NCBI GenBank assembly: GCA_028708575.1
Contig: JAQVYQ010000001.1
Location: 69,740-116,954 of the forward strand
Origin: Tissierellia bacterium
GTDB taxonomy: Bacteria > Bacillota > Clostridia > Tissierellales > Tissierellaceae
DNA length: 47,215 bases
Direction of reading: 5' to 3'
Below are positions 24,037 to 33,499 of this stretch, one piece after another (within the stretch, counting starts at the first letter, position 1; each line of letters begins with the position of its first letter). The position numbers and the translations under genes are program-made. The notes under the pieces were generated by a model that saw nothing but the letters and a program-made list of their open reading frames with translations, was not told the origin of the DNA and did not search any database.

Positions 24037-26444
24037 TAATAAAAAAATACTCCTGTAGACGTTTTGCTGGTTTAAAAGATAAAGAATTAGAATTCGAAGG
24101 TGGACTAAATGTAATCTTAGGCCCTAATGAGGCTGGAAAGAGCACTGTTATTGAAGGCATTCATTCGGTACTTTTTATGAAAAGTAGACTTATGAAGAGA
24201 GATAGTAATTTCAGAGATAGATTTATGCCACTACCAGATGGAGACAGTATAGATGGCACCTTAATAATAGATGATAATAGGAAAGAATATACTTTAAAAA
24301 AAGAGTGGGGTGAGTCACACTCTGCAGAGTTTATAAAACCTTCAGGTGATGTAATAAAAAATGAGGAAGAGATAGAAAAGGAACTAAATTCCGTCTTGGG
24401 ATTTGGGCAAGGTACATATAGCACCTTATTATTTGCTAAACAAAATGATATAAAAAGAGCGATAGAAAATATAGTAAGAAATGAAGAAGAAACAAGTGAA
24501 GTTAGTACATTATTAAGAAAAACTATAATGGAGTTAGATGGTGTTTCTGTAGAAAAATTAGGAAATAGAATTGAAGATGAAATAAAAGAATGCTTGAATA
24601 ATTGGGACATAGAAAGAAACACTCCAAAAAATGGTAGAGGGATATCAAATCCTTATAAAAGAGAAGTTGGGAAAATTCTTGAAAGCTTTTATAATAAAGA
24701 AAACATAAAACAAAATATGGATCTGGCAAATAAAGCTGAAGACGAATTTGAAAAGGCAAGAGTAGATTTAAAGTTTGCAGAAAAAGAAATTAATGATTTG
24801 AAATTAAAAAAGGAATCTATGGAAGAACTAGAGGAGGATGTTACTCAAAGATTAGTACTTGAACCAAAGCTTGAGAGCATATCAAAAGAGCTGGATTCTT
24901 TGTCAATAATAAATGAGCAATGGCCACAGAATAAGATGAGATTAGTTCAACTAGAGGAAGATATTAATAGTATAAATAAATTAATAGAGGACTTAAATTT
25001 AGAGAAGGAACAAGCAAAGATTCTACTAGAGAAAAATTTCTTAAATGAAATTTTGATAAAAGTAGATATTTTAATTGATGATATAAATTTGATAAAAATT
25101 GAAATATCGAAGATAAACCCAATAACAGAAGATGATATTGATTTGCTACAGAACAGCTATAATGAAATGGTTAAAACCGAAGCAATGATAAATGCAGGTA
25201 TAATAATTGGGCAACTTAAATATTACAATGGAGAATCTCCATTAATGATTATTAAAGATTTAGAAGAAGCTAGTCCTATAGATGTAGATAAGGAATTTAG
25301 AGCAAATGGATACATTAGATTAGAATCTAAAGATTTGTTTCAAATAGAGTTAAAAACAGGGGACCAGGATTTTAATGAATTAAGATTGGATTTTGAAAAG
25401 CATAAGAGAAATTTCAATGGAGTCTTATCTAAATTAAATGTATCTACTATTGCTGAAGCAAAGACAAATAAGGATCAGTTAGATTTATTAAATTCTAAAA
25501 TAAAATCAAATAATGATAAAATTGAGAATTTTCTAGGGGATTACTCTTATGACGAATTGAAGGAAAAAATAGATGCTTTTGGTGATTTAAGCTTTGTGAG
25601 AAGTATTGATACTATTGAGTCAGATATAATTAAGTTAAATGAAAAAAAGTTAGACAAGTCATCTGAAAAGCGATTATGTGATAGTAATGTTTCCAGTTGG
25701 GAAAAGATTTATGGGGATACTTCAGGACTTTTTAATAAGGTAGCTAATATTATGTTTGAAAAAAACAGATTAAATGAGAGATTGAATTCTTTAAAACCGC
25801 TACCTGAAAAGTTTATAACATCTGAAGATTTTAGAAGAGAATTATCTGAGATTCGAAATAAATATGATTTAAAGCAAGAAAATCTTAAACAACTAAGAGA
25901 AAACTATTATGATTGTGAAAGAGAATTACCAGATATAACTTATGAAGAACTTGTAAGTGATTATAATCTTAGCATAAAAGAATTTAATAAAAATATTGAC
26001 AAGGGTAATAAACTATTAAAAATAAAAGAAGCATTTGATACTGCTCGTGAAAAAGCTGATGAAAATTCCTTTACACCATTAATAAATACTTTTTCTAAAT
26101 ACCTTGAAATACTTACCAATGGTAATTATAAATCATCCTATATTGAAGGTGCTTTAAATATAGGAATAAGTAAAGCTGATGAATTAATAATGCCAATAGA
26201 TTTATTATCCAGTGGAACTTATGATTCAGTTGCATTGTCTCTAAGATTGTCAATTTTAGAGCATATATTAGGGGATGATAAAGGATTTCTTATACTTGAT
26301 GATTGTCTAGTAGATTTGGATCCAGAAAGAAAAGAAATGGCAATTAAATTAATAAATGGATTTTCATTAAATCATCAAGTAATTTTTACCACATGTAGTC
26401 CTGATACAGCAGAATCATTAGGCGGAAATATAATTACGATGTAA
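24033..26444 (+). CDS. SbcC/YhaN-like ATPase lacking a zinc hook
   Basis: An 803-residue SMC-like ATPase. Walker A GPNEAGKST is at residues 30-38, a long Glu/Lys-rich coiled coil fills about 180-680, the ABC signature appears as SSGTYDSVALSL near 730, and the Walker B region is FLILDDCLVDLD near 755. No CxxC zinc hook is present in the coiled coil, and the length is below SbcC's usual 1000 or more residues. This matches the YhaN/AAA_27-like branch. The GTG start is coupled to the phosphoesterase stop, with GGAGGTGA upstream. It likely regulates DNA access of its nuclease partner. Confidence 0.8.
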   Translation: MIIKKYSCRRFAGLKDKELEFEGGLNVILGPNEAGKSTVIEGIHSVLFMKSRLMKRDSNFRDRFMPLPDGDSIDGTLIIDDNRKEYTLKKEWGESHSAEFIKPSGDVIKNEEEIEKELNSVLGFGQGTYSTLLFAKQNDIKRAIENIVRNEEETSEVSTLLRKTIMELDGVSVEKLGNRIEDEIKECLNNWDIERNTPKNGRGISNPYKREVGKILESFYNKENIKQNMDLANKAEDEFEKARVDLKFAEKEINDLKLKKESMEELEEDVTQRLVLEPKLESISKELDSLSIINEQWPQNKMRLVQLEEDINSINKLIEDLNLEKEQAKILLEKNFLNEILIKVDILIDDINLIKIEISKINPITEDDIDLLQNSYNEMVKTEAMINAGIIIGQLKYYNGESPLMIIKDLEEASPIDVDKEFRANGYIRLESKDLFQIELKTGDQDFNELRLDFEKHKRNFNGVLSKLNVSTIAEAKTNKDQLDLLNSKIKSNNDKIENFLGDYSYDELKEKIDAFGDLSFVRSIDTIESDIIKLNEKKLDKSSEKRLCDSNVSSWEKIYGDTSGLFNKVANIMFEKNRLNERLNSLKPLPEKFITSEDFRRELSEIRNKYDLKQENLKQLRENYYDCERELPDITYEELVSDYNLSIKEFNKNIDKGNKLLKIKEAFDTAREKADENSFTPLINTFSKYLEILTNGNYKSSYIEGALNIGISKADELIMPIDLLSSGTYDSVALSLRLSILEHILGDDKGFLILDDCLVDLDPERKEMAIKLINGFSLNHQVIFTTCSPDTAESLGGNIITM

Positions 26445-26555
26445 GATTGAATTTTTATATTAAACCCAAATGAAAATTCTTATAGCTAACGGAAAAATGT
26501 TAAGAAATTAAGAAGAATTGAAGAAATATACTTATATAATTTTATTATATTTCTG

Positions 26556-26585
26556 TTGATATTAAGTAGTTTGAAATGATAGAAT
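26556..26585 (+). promoter_or_regulatory. Promoter of the gamma carbonic anhydrase gene
   Basis: TTGATA (26556-26561) and TAGAAT (26580-26585) with 18-bp spacing, 23 nt before the TTG start. One mismatch in each hexamer makes this a moderate call. Confidence 0.5.
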
Positions 26586-26608
26586 AACTTACTATGGAGG
26601 TATAATAA

Positions 26609-27157
26609 TTGATAAAAGAATTCGAAGGGAAATTACCAAATATTAGCAAGAAAGTATATATTGCTGAGGGAGCTCATGTTATTGGAGATGTAGTTCTGGA
26701 AGAGTACTCTAGTATATGGTACAATACCGTAATAAGAGGGGATGTAAATTATATAAAAATTGGGCAGTATACAAATATTCAAGACAACTCTGTAGTTCAC
26801 GTTGCAGATGAATATCCTGCTATAATTGGTGACTATGTAACTGTAGGTCATGCTGCCATTCTTCATGGATGCATAATTGAAGATCATTGCTTAATTGGCA
26901 TGGGTGCTATTATTTTAACTGGAGCTGTTATAGGCAAAGGAAGTATTATAGCGGCAGGGGCTATTGTGAAAGAGAATGAAATTATTCCACCATATTCTTT
27001 AGTAGTAGGTGTACCAGGCAAAATAAAGAAAGCATTACCAAAAAAGATTGATAATATACACTCTCAAGCTTTAAAATACAAGACACTTTGGACAGAAGGA
27101 TACAAAATTATGCCAGATGCTGGCGGTGAAACCTATGATGGTGGAAAAATAATTTAA
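26609..27157 (+). CDS. Gamma-carbonic anhydrase family hexapeptide-repeat protein
   Basis: A 182-residue left-handed beta-helix protein of the gamma-CA/YrdA/PaaY group. Hexapeptide repeats run from about residue 15 to 140, with metal-binding histidines in VVHVADE, VGHAA and LHGC, and the C-terminal GVPGK motif. The start is TTG 26609 with TGGAGG 8 nt upstream. It may hydrate CO2, or act as an acyltransferase-like or CoA-thioesterase relative; these cannot be told apart here. It lies 24 nt before nhaC and may be co-transcribed, which would link bicarbonate/proton balance with Na+/H+ exchange. Confidence 0.82.
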   Translation: MIKEFEGKLPNISKKVYIAEGAHVIGDVVLEEYSSIWYNTVIRGDVNYIKIGQYTNIQDNSVVHVADEYPAIIGDYVTVGHAAILHGCIIEDHCLIGMGAIILTGAVIGKGSIIAAGAIVKENEIIPPYSLVVGVPGKIKKALPKKIDNIHSQALKYKTLWTEGYKIMPDAGGETYDGGKII

Positions 27158-27181
27158 TATTAGGGGAGGACGATAGTAAAT

Positions 27182-28606
27182 ATGAAAGAAAAGAAAACAG
27201 CTCGTAAACCTTATTTATGGGAAGCATTATTTTCATTTTCATTTTTAATTTTAGTTATGGCAGTTAGTATTGTGAAATACGGAACAGATCCACATGTGCC
27301 AATGTTAGTTGGAACTTTATTTGCAATATTGATTTCATTTAAAATTGGGTACTCTTGGGATGAAATTGAAAAATCTATGTTTGATGGGATTTATCAAGCA
27401 TTACAAGCAATTATAATATTGGTTATAATTGGAGTACTTATTGGCATTTGGTTAATATCGGGAGTAGTTCCTACTATGATTTATTATGGATTAGCAATAC
27501 TAAAACCTAATAACTTTTTAATAGCAACTGTACTAATTTGTTCAATTACTTCCCTTGCAACAGGAACTAGTTGGGGAACTGCAGGAACAATAGGAATAGC
27601 ATTAATGGGAGTTGCTAGGGGGTTAGGCATACCAGCTTCAATTGCTGCAGGTGCAATTATATCGGGAGCCTATTTTGGTGATAAAATGTCACCTTTATCC
27701 GACACAACAAATTTAGCTCCAGCTGTTTCAGGTACGGACGTTTTTACACATGTTAAAGGAATGATGCCAACAACTATAGTTTCATATGGAATTACATTAG
27801 CATTCTTTTTAATAGCAGGATTTCAGTATGGTGTTGGGAGTACTGATATTTCTTCAATTAATATAATTAGAGAAGGATTAGCTGCTAATTTTAATATATC
27901 ACCATTACTATTAATTCCACCAGTAGCTGTAATCTTATCTATGGCATTTAAAACACCTGCTATACCTGGGATTACAGTAGGTATTATTTTAGGAGCTGTT
28001 TTTGGTATTATAATGCAAGGGGCTGATTTTGGTTCATTAATCTCTGCAGCTCATGGTGGATATGTTTCAGAAACTGGATTAGTAATTATTGATGAGCTTT
28101 TAACTGCTGGTGGATTAGAGGGTATGATGTATTCTATTTCATTGACAATAATAGCTATGATGTTTGGTGGTATAATGGATAAAACTGGGCAATTAGAAGT
28201 CATAGTCAATGAATTATTTAAAAGAGTTAAGTCAGCTGGTGGTTTAATGGCAACCACAGTATTTACTTGTTTCTTCTGTAATGCTACAATGCCAGAACAA
28301 TACATATCTGTTATTGTTCCAGGTAGAATGTTTGCTAATGCATATCGTGAAAAGGGTTTACATCCTAAACTTCTTTCTACTGTACTAGAAGGCTCAGGTA
28401 CAGTAACTTCTGCATTAGTTCCATGGAATACTTGCGGTATTTTCCTTACAGGGATATTAGGAGTTTCAACATGGGAATATGCAAGATATGCAGTATTTAA
28501 TTATCTAACACCTATAGTGGTTATTATATTTGGATTTACTGGATTATTTATATATAAAATTTCAGATGATCCATCTACTGTAATAGAGCCTGTTCAAGGA
28601 AATTAA
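27182..28606 (+). CDS. nhaC: NhaC-family Na+/H+ antiporter
   Basis: A 474-residue membrane protein with about 11-12 hydrophobic segments. Diagnostic NhaC segments are ATGTSWGTAGT, GDKMSPLSDTTNLAP and PWNTCG. It exchanges Na+ for H+ across the cytoplasmic membrane; some relatives exchange malate/lactate or amino acids. GGGGAGGA lies about 10 nt before ATG 27182. It follows the gamma-CA gene closely and ends at a strong bidirectional hairpin. Substrate specificity is inferred from the family. Confidence 0.85.
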   Translation: MKEKKTARKPYLWEALFSFSFLILVMAVSIVKYGTDPHVPMLVGTLFAILISFKIGYSWDEIEKSMFDGIYQALQAIIILVIIGVLIGIWLISGVVPTMIYYGLAILKPNNFLIATVLICSITSLATGTSWGTAGTIGIALMGVARGLGIPASIAAGAIISGAYFGDKMSPLSDTTNLAPAVSGTDVFTHVKGMMPTTIVSYGITLAFFLIAGFQYGVGSTDISSINIIREGLAANFNISPLLLIPPVAVILSMAFKTPAIPGITVGIILGAVFGIIMQGADFGSLISAAHGGYVSETGLVIIDELLTAGGLEGMMYSISLTIIAMMFGGIMDKTGQLEVIVNELFKRVKSAGGLMATTVFTCFFCNATMPEQYISVIVPGRMFANAYREKGLHPKLLSTVLEGSGTVTSALVPWNTCGIFLTGILGVSTWEYARYAVFNYLTPIVVIIFGFTGLFIYKISDDPSTVIEPVQGN

Positions 28607-28610
28607 AAAC

Positions 28611-28646
28611 AATATCCTTCTTAATTTTAGTATTAAGAAGGATATT
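28611..28646. terminator. Hairpin terminator after nhaC
   Basis: AATATCCTTCTTAA and TTAAGAAGGATATT are perfect 14-bp inverted repeats with an 8-nt loop. It lies between the convergent nhaC and sirtuin genes and could serve both strands, though the T-runs are short. Confidence 0.75.
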
Positions 28647-28726
28647 TACTATAACTGATAGAGCAACAAATATTATTACATCAGAAGTAGTATTTAAAGC
28701 AATAGCAGGAAATCTAAATAGTAATT

Positions 28727-29461
28727 TTAAACAACACTACTTAGTATTTCCCCGATATTATCATTAAATAATAAATTTGCTTTATAGTCAAATTTAGTTT
28801 CCGTTTTGTTGATTATAACAAGTTTGTCACCTTTATAATACCTTAATAAACCAGCAGCTGGATAAACAACTAACGATGTTCCTCCTACAATAAACAAATC
28901 AGAATTTGAAACATAATTTCTAGCTTCTTCTAGAAGATTATCATCAAGCTTTTCACCATACATTACTATATCAGGCCTCACAAGGCCACCACATTTTTCA
29001 CATTTAGCAATATGTCTAGCATTTAAAAAATAAATAAGGCTATATTTAGCATTACAGTCCTCACAGAAACATCTATTAGTAGAACCATGAAGTTCTATTA
29101 TTTTTTTTGAGCCGGCTTTCTGATGTAAACCATCTACATTTTGTGTAATGATTACTTTAAGCTTACCCCTTTTTTCAAGTTCAGTTAGTGCCTTATGTGC
29201 AGCATTTGGTTCTCTTACAGAGTTTTTTACCGTATCAATCATATTTTTCTTATAGTGTAAAAGATATTCTTCTTTGTTTTCTTCATAATATTTATAAGTA
29301 TAGATATACTTAGGACCACGCCTTTTCTTCTTAGAATTAGAGTATAAACCTGTTTCGGATCTGAAATCAGGTATTCCACTTTCTGTAGATACTCCTGCAC
29401 CACCAAAAAATACTATATTATCACTTTTTTCTATCATTGATTTTAATTTTTCAATCGTCAT
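28727..29461 (-). CDS. cobB: Sirtuin, NAD-dependent protein deacylase
   Basis: A 244-residue sirtuin. The Rossmann motif GAGVSTESGIPDFR is at residues 21-34, TQNVDGLHQKAG holds the NAD pocket, HGS carries the catalytic His, and CFCEDC plus CEKC form the zinc ribbon. It removes acyl groups from protein lysines, consuming NAD. AAGGAGTGA lies before the ATG on the minus strand. The symbol follows bacterial sirtuin use and has no link to cobalamin synthesis. Transcribed alone, convergent with nhaC and divergent from the dipeptidase. Confidence 0.9.
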   Translation of the reverse strand: MTIEKLKSMIEKSDNIVFFGGAGVSTESGIPDFRSETGLYSNSKKKRRGPKYIYTYKYYEENKEEYLLHYKKNMIDTVKNSVREPNAAHKALTELEKRGKLKVIITQNVDGLHQKAGSKKIIELHGSTNRCFCEDCNAKYSLIYFLNARHIAKCEKCGGLVRPDIVMYGEKLDDNLLEEARNYVSNSDLFIVGGTSLVVYPAAGLLRYYKGDKLVIINKTETKFDYKANLLFNDNIGEILSSVV

Positions 29462-29821
29462 TTAATCACTCCTTAGGATAACTTTATAGAGTTCATAATA
29501 ATTTAAAACCTTTGATATTACTATTCTGTCATTAAATCTTATATAGGTTAAAATATTAACATAAACATATTTTAATATCCTAAATGTAATGGTTATTGCT
29601 TAGTTTAATAGTTAAGCAAATCCTTAATTTTGAATTTTAGTGTCTGAATTTTGTTAATTGTGCTTATATCTATAATTATATCAATAAATATATAATAAAT
29701 GAATATACTTTTAATAAATCGATAAAACATTATACAATTATGGTAGATTTCTAAATGTTTATACAAATAAATATACAATAGTGTATAATTAAATTATTAT
29801 TAATATTAATGGAGGTAAGCT
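29462..29821. other. 360-nt divergent promoter region, sirtuin/dipeptidase
   Basis: No gene is visible. TATAAT at 29784-29789, 33 nt before the dipeptidase start, overlaps an inverted repeat TATAC-N6-GTATA (29772-29787), which could be an operator. A matching -35 is weak. No riboswitch motif was recognised. Confidence 0.4.
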
Positions 29822-30802
29822 ATGAAATATATTGATTTACATTGTGATACTCTTATGTTAGTCCCTGATGCAAGTGGTACACAGACATTGTCCTCAAATA
29901 CGATAGCTAGTATTGATTTTACAAGAATGAAAAAAGCAGGTACAATGGCACAGTTTTTTGCAATATTTTTATTGCAAAAGGAAATGTTTGCAGAATCAAA
30001 CAGGGAGTATGTTGAAGATGATATTTATATTGACAATTGTATTAGAGCTTTAGAAAGTGAAGTCAATGGAAATAATGATATTATTTCTATGGCATATAAT
30101 CATGATGATATTATAAGGAATCATTCTGAAGGGAAAATGTCTGCAATACTTACTATTGAAGATGGAAGAAGCGTAGATGATAGACTTGACAAACTTAAAC
30201 AATATTATAATAAAGGTATTAGGTTAATTAGTTTAACTTGGAATTTTGAAAACTGCTTTGGATATCCTAATTCAGATGATTCATCTATAATGAGTAAAGG
30301 CCTGAAAGAGTTTGGTAAAGAAGCAGTAGAATATATGAATGAAATAGGTATGATAATAGACGTTTCCCATCTATCTGATGGTGGTTTTTATGATGTAGCA
30401 AAGATTAGCAAAAAACCATTCATAGCATCACATTCTAATGCAAGATCACTTTCACCGCATAAAAGGAATTTAACGGATGATATGATAAGAGCTTTAGCAA
30501 ATAAAGGAGGAGTAACAGGTTTAAACTTTGCTCCAAGCTTTTTAAATGAAGATATTAAACTTAAAGATAGTACTATAGCATTAATGGTAAAACATTTGAA
30601 TCACATAAAAAATATAGGTGGAGAAGAAGTAATAGCTTTAGGAACAGATTTTGATGGGACTAGTGGAAATTTAGAAATTAATAATGTAGAAAATATTCCT
30701 TATCTATTTGAAGCCCTTAAGAAAAATGGTTGGAATGATGATTTAATCGAGAAATTTACGCATAAAAATGCATTAAGAGTAATTAAAGATACAATGAAAT
30801 AG
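29822..30802 (+). CDS. Membrane-dipeptidase-like protein, peptidase family M19
   Basis: A 326-residue zinc dipeptidase of the renal dipeptidase family. Metal-site motifs are HCD near the N-terminus (His7, Asp9), the glutamate of TIEDGRS, SHSNAR, and the LGTDFDG segment. No signal peptide is present, so it acts in the cytosol. It hydrolyses dipeptides, often with a D- or dehydro residue at the C-terminal position, which suits an amino-acid fermenter. TGGAGGTAA lies before ATG 29822. It is separated from cobU by 83 nt without a clear terminator. Confidence 0.88.
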   Translation: MKYIDLHCDTLMLVPDASGTQTLSSNTIASIDFTRMKKAGTMAQFFAIFLLQKEMFAESNREYVEDDIYIDNCIRALESEVNGNNDIISMAYNHDDIIRNHSEGKMSAILTIEDGRSVDDRLDKLKQYYNKGIRLISLTWNFENCFGYPNSDDSSIMSKGLKEFGKEAVEYMNEIGMIIDVSHLSDGGFYDVAKISKKPFIASHSNARSLSPHKRNLTDDMIRALANKGGVTGLNFAPSFLNEDIKLKDSTIALMVKHLNHIKNIGGEEVIALGTDFDGTSGNLEINNVENIPYLFEALKKNGWNDDLIEKFTHKNALRVIKDTMK

Positions 30803-30885
30803 GAATTTTAAATGATATAATAAATAAGTATATCTATTATTTTTTTTATTTAATATATAAAATTATAAAATAGAAAGGGAATTAT

Positions 30886-31422
30886 ATGGTTTATTTAATT
30901 ACAGGCGGAGCAAGAAGCGGGAAAAGTACATTTGCAGAAAGTTTATATAATGAAAAAAATGACGTTGTATATATTGCAACATCTAGAGTACATGATGATG
31001 AGATGCAAGAAAGAGTTGATTTACATAAGAAGAGTAGACCTCAGGAATGGAGAACATTTGAAGGAAACTACAATCTAGTAGATGCTATTGGTGATGAAGA
31101 GAATTATATTATAGATTGTATCACTGTATTATCCTCTAATATTATGTTTGATATTACTAAGGACGCAGAATATATTGATTATGATATGCAAAAGGAAATT
31201 GAAGATACAATAATAGGAGAAATAGTATCATTAATAGATATGATAAAAGAAAAGGAAGACAATCTTATAATAGTAACAAATGAAGTAGGAGATTCTATTG
31301 TGCCTGATAACCATATAGCAAGGGTATTTAGAGATATCCAAGGGAGGGTAAATCAAAAGGTCGCAGCAATAGTAGACCACGTTTACTTGGTGTGTTGTGG
31401 CATACCGGTGAGAATCAAATGA
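30886..31422 (+). CDS. cobU: Adenosylcobinamide kinase/adenosylcobinamide-phosphate guanylyltransferase
   Basis: A 178-residue bifunctional enzyme of cobalamin assembly. The P-loop GGARSGKST is at residues 7-15, followed by YIATSRVHDDEM and the guanylyl-accepting histidine region, here DLHKKSRP. The terminal NEVGDSIVPD and the VNQKVA segment are typical. It phosphorylates adenosylcobinamide and adds GMP, giving AdoCbi-GDP. AAAGGGAA lies before ATG 30886. Its TGA stop overlaps the ATG of cobS. Only late nucleotide-loop genes are present here, which suits corrinoid salvage. Confidence 0.92.
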   Translation: MVYLITGGARSGKSTFAESLYNEKNDVVYIATSRVHDDEMQERVDLHKKSRPQEWRTFEGNYNLVDAIGDEENYIIDCITVLSSNIMFDITKDAEYIDYDMQKEIEDTIIGEIVSLIDMIKEKEDNLIIVTNEVGDSIVPDNHIARVFRDIQGRVNQKVAAIVDHVYLVCCGIPVRIK

Positions 31423-32156
31423 TAGATGGTTTAATATTAGCCTTTCAGTTTTTTTCAAGAATTCCAATAAATAAAGAAGTCGACTTTAATGAGGAAAACA
31501 TAAAATATTGTATATTTTTCTATCCATTAGTAGGTGGAATTATTGGGGTTTTATCAAGCCTTATGTATTATATTTTACTAAAATCAAATTTAAATATAGC
31601 AAGTTTAGCTGCGGTCTTCATGATGATTTATTTAACTGGCGGAATACATATTGATGGTCTTTCCGATACCTTTGATGGCTTTTTATCTAGTAGAGATAGA
31701 GAAAGATCTTTAGAGATAATGAAGGATAGTAGAGTAGGAACATTTGGTGCTATCTCTATTATTATGATTTTATTATCCAAATATGTAATTATCTCTAGTT
31801 TTTCTGATTCATTGCCACTGGCACTTATATTATCAATGGTGAATAGTAGAATAGTATTGATTAGGATTATATCTACAAAGAAGACAGCAAGACCTGGAGG
31901 TTTGGGAGATATGTTTAATAAGAGTAATCCAGGAAGACTTATATTGTACTGTTGGACTTTATATATAACAATATTGTTGATTTTAAATATTTCTTATATA
32001 ATTCCTTTAATTATAACATTTATATTTGGGGAGTTATTTTCAAAGTGGTCTTATAAAAAGATTGGTGGCATGACTGGAGATACTTATGGTGCTATTGTAG
32101 AAATAGGCGAGTCATTATCGTTAATGGCTTATTTGGGAGTTTTGGCATGGATATAA
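31419..32156 (+). CDS. cobS: Adenosylcobinamide-GDP ribazoletransferase (cobalamin synthase)
   Basis: A 245-residue polytopic membrane protein joining AdoCbi-GDP with alpha-ribazole. Conserved segments are FFSRIP near the N-terminus, GGIHIDGLSDTFDG with the Mg-binding aspartates, and GGMTGDTYGA at the C-terminus. ATG 31419 overlaps the cobU stop; upstream in-frame codons belong to cobU sequence. Five or so hydrophobic segments are visible. It overlaps cobC by 10 nt, so cobU-cobS-cobC form a tightly coupled operon. Confidence 0.92.
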   Translation: MIDGLILAFQFFSRIPINKEVDFNEENIKYCIFFYPLVGGIIGVLSSLMYYILLKSNLNIASLAAVFMMIYLTGGIHIDGLSDTFDGFLSSRDRERSLEIMKDSRVGTFGAISIIMILLSKYVIISSFSDSLPLALILSMVNSRIVLIRIISTKKTARPGGLGDMFNKSNPGRLILYCWTLYITILLILNISYIIPLIITFIFGELFSKWSYKKIGGMTGDTYGAIVEIGESLSLMAYLGVLAWI

Positions 32157-32713
32157 TAATGATACGACACGGTGAATCAGAAGATAATATTAAAAAAGTA
32201 TTTAGTAATTATAATACTCAATTAACTGAATATGGTAAAAAACAAATCACAAGAACAAAAGAATCCTTAAAAAAGTATGAATTTGGAAATGTGTACTATA
32301 GTCCATTGACAAGAACAAATGAAACAAGGCAGTATCTTGGACTAGAGGGTGTAAAAGAGCCAAGAATTGCAGAAATTGACTTTGGCATATTTACTGGTTT
32401 AGCCTATGAAGAACTAACTAGGTTGTACCCTTTGGAGTCTAAACAATGGATTGAAGACCCGTATACTTATAGTATTCTTAAGGGCGAAAGCATAAATACA
32501 GTCTATAAAAGAGTAGAAGAATTTTTAGTAGAATTAATTTTAAAAGATAAGAATACATTACTAATTACACACGAAGGTATTATTAGAATTATATGTTCAT
32601 GGGTATTCGATAATCCAGCTTATTTCTTTAAATTTAAAGCTGATAATGGAAGTTTAAGTATTATATCCGTTGACGATGGGTATAAATTTATTAAGAAACT
32701 TAATTACCATTAA
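32147..32713 (+). CDS. cobC: Histidine phosphatase, alpha-ribazole phosphatase-like
   Basis: A 188-residue histidine phosphatase superfamily protein. The catalytic RHGESEDN motif is at residues 7-14, the second arginine lies in YSPLTRTNET, and ITHEGIIR carries the second histidine. In this operon it should dephosphorylate alpha-ribazole-5'-phosphate or adenosylcobalamin-5'-phosphate. A general phosphoglycerate-mutase-like phosphatase would look similar; context decides the call. It overlaps cobS by 10 nt. Confidence 0.85.
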   Translation: MDIIMIRHGESEDNIKKVFSNYNTQLTEYGKKQITRTKESLKKYEFGNVYYSPLTRTNETRQYLGLEGVKEPRIAEIDFGIFTGLAYEELTRLYPLESKQWIEDPYTYSILKGESINTVYKRVEEFLVELILKDKNTLLITHEGIIRIICSWVFDNPAYFFKFKADNGSLSIISVDDGYKFIKKLNYH

Positions 32714-32738
32714 TAGATTAAATATTTGAGGTGAAACC

Positions 32739-33494
32739 ATGAAAAAGGACATTCTAAAGTGTATATCTACTATTGATGAATTTAATATGGATGAGTTTAA
32801 TAAACTAAACATAGGTGTTGAAATTCAAGACTTTACAGATCCAAATTTAACAAATGAACAAATTGAAGAACTAGTTACTAGATACAGAGAATTGCTCAAG
32901 AGTTTCAAACATACAAAAGCTTTACATGGACCTTTCCTCGACCTAAAGCCTTCTAGTCCAGATTTGGATATTAGAAGAGTAAGTTACGATAAGTATCTTA
33001 AAACTATGAGAATTGCTATTGAATTAGATATTGATTATGTTATATTTCATAGTCAGATAATACCTTGGTTAAATGAGCCAAATATTGCCAACTTAAATAA
33101 TTTGCAAGCAAGAGAATTTTGGGAATCATTGTTAATAGAAATTGATGAATTTAATGGTATCATTGTAATTGAAAATATTTTCGAAAATACTCCAGAAATG
33201 CTCAAGGATTTAATTAGCACTATAAGCATGCCAAAAATAAAAATCAATCTTGATTTAGGCCATGCTAGACTTGGCACAGTAAGCTTGGAGAAGTGGATAA
33301 AAGAGTTGAAAGATTATTTAGCATATATTCACTTACATTCCAATGATGGATTTTATGATTTACATATTGAACCTTCAGAGATTGAGATAAATGCATTAAA
33401 TAGTTTATTGTACAAATATAATCTTAATCCACCAATATCTTTAGAATTTAAATCGGATAATATACCAAATCATGTGAGATTAATAAGAAATTGA
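32739..33494 (+). CDS. TIM-barrel sugar phosphate isomerase/AP endonuclease family 2-like protein
   Basis: A 251-residue protein of the xylose-isomerase-like TIM barrel superfamily. Recognisable strands are KALHGPFLDL (His-containing), VIFHSQI, VIENIFE (metal-binding Glu), INLDLGHARL (Asp/His pair) and YIHLHSND. These supply the usual metal site. GAGGTGA lies before ATG 32739, 25 nt after cobC, so it is probably the last gene of the cobalamin operon. No such enzyme is a standard part of cobalamin synthesis. Sugar-phosphate isomerase, epimerase or endonuclease IV-like activity are all possible. Confidence 0.7.
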   Translation: MKKDILKCISTIDEFNMDEFNKLNIGVEIQDFTDPNLTNEQIEELVTRYRELLKSFKHTKALHGPFLDLKPSSPDLDIRRVSYDKYLKTMRIAIELDIDYVIFHSQIIPWLNEPNIANLNNLQAREFWESLLIEIDEFNGIIVIENIFENTPEMLKDLISTISMPKIKINLDLGHARLGTVSLEKWIKELKDYLAYIHLHSNDGFYDLHIEPSEIEINALNSLLYKYNLNPPISLEFKSDNIPNHVRLIRN

Positions 33495-33499
33495 CTTTG

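Noticed and set aside
30803..30885. Cobalamin riboswitch before cobU
   Set aside because: The gap is only 83 nt of AT-rich sequence and holds no recognisable B12-box.
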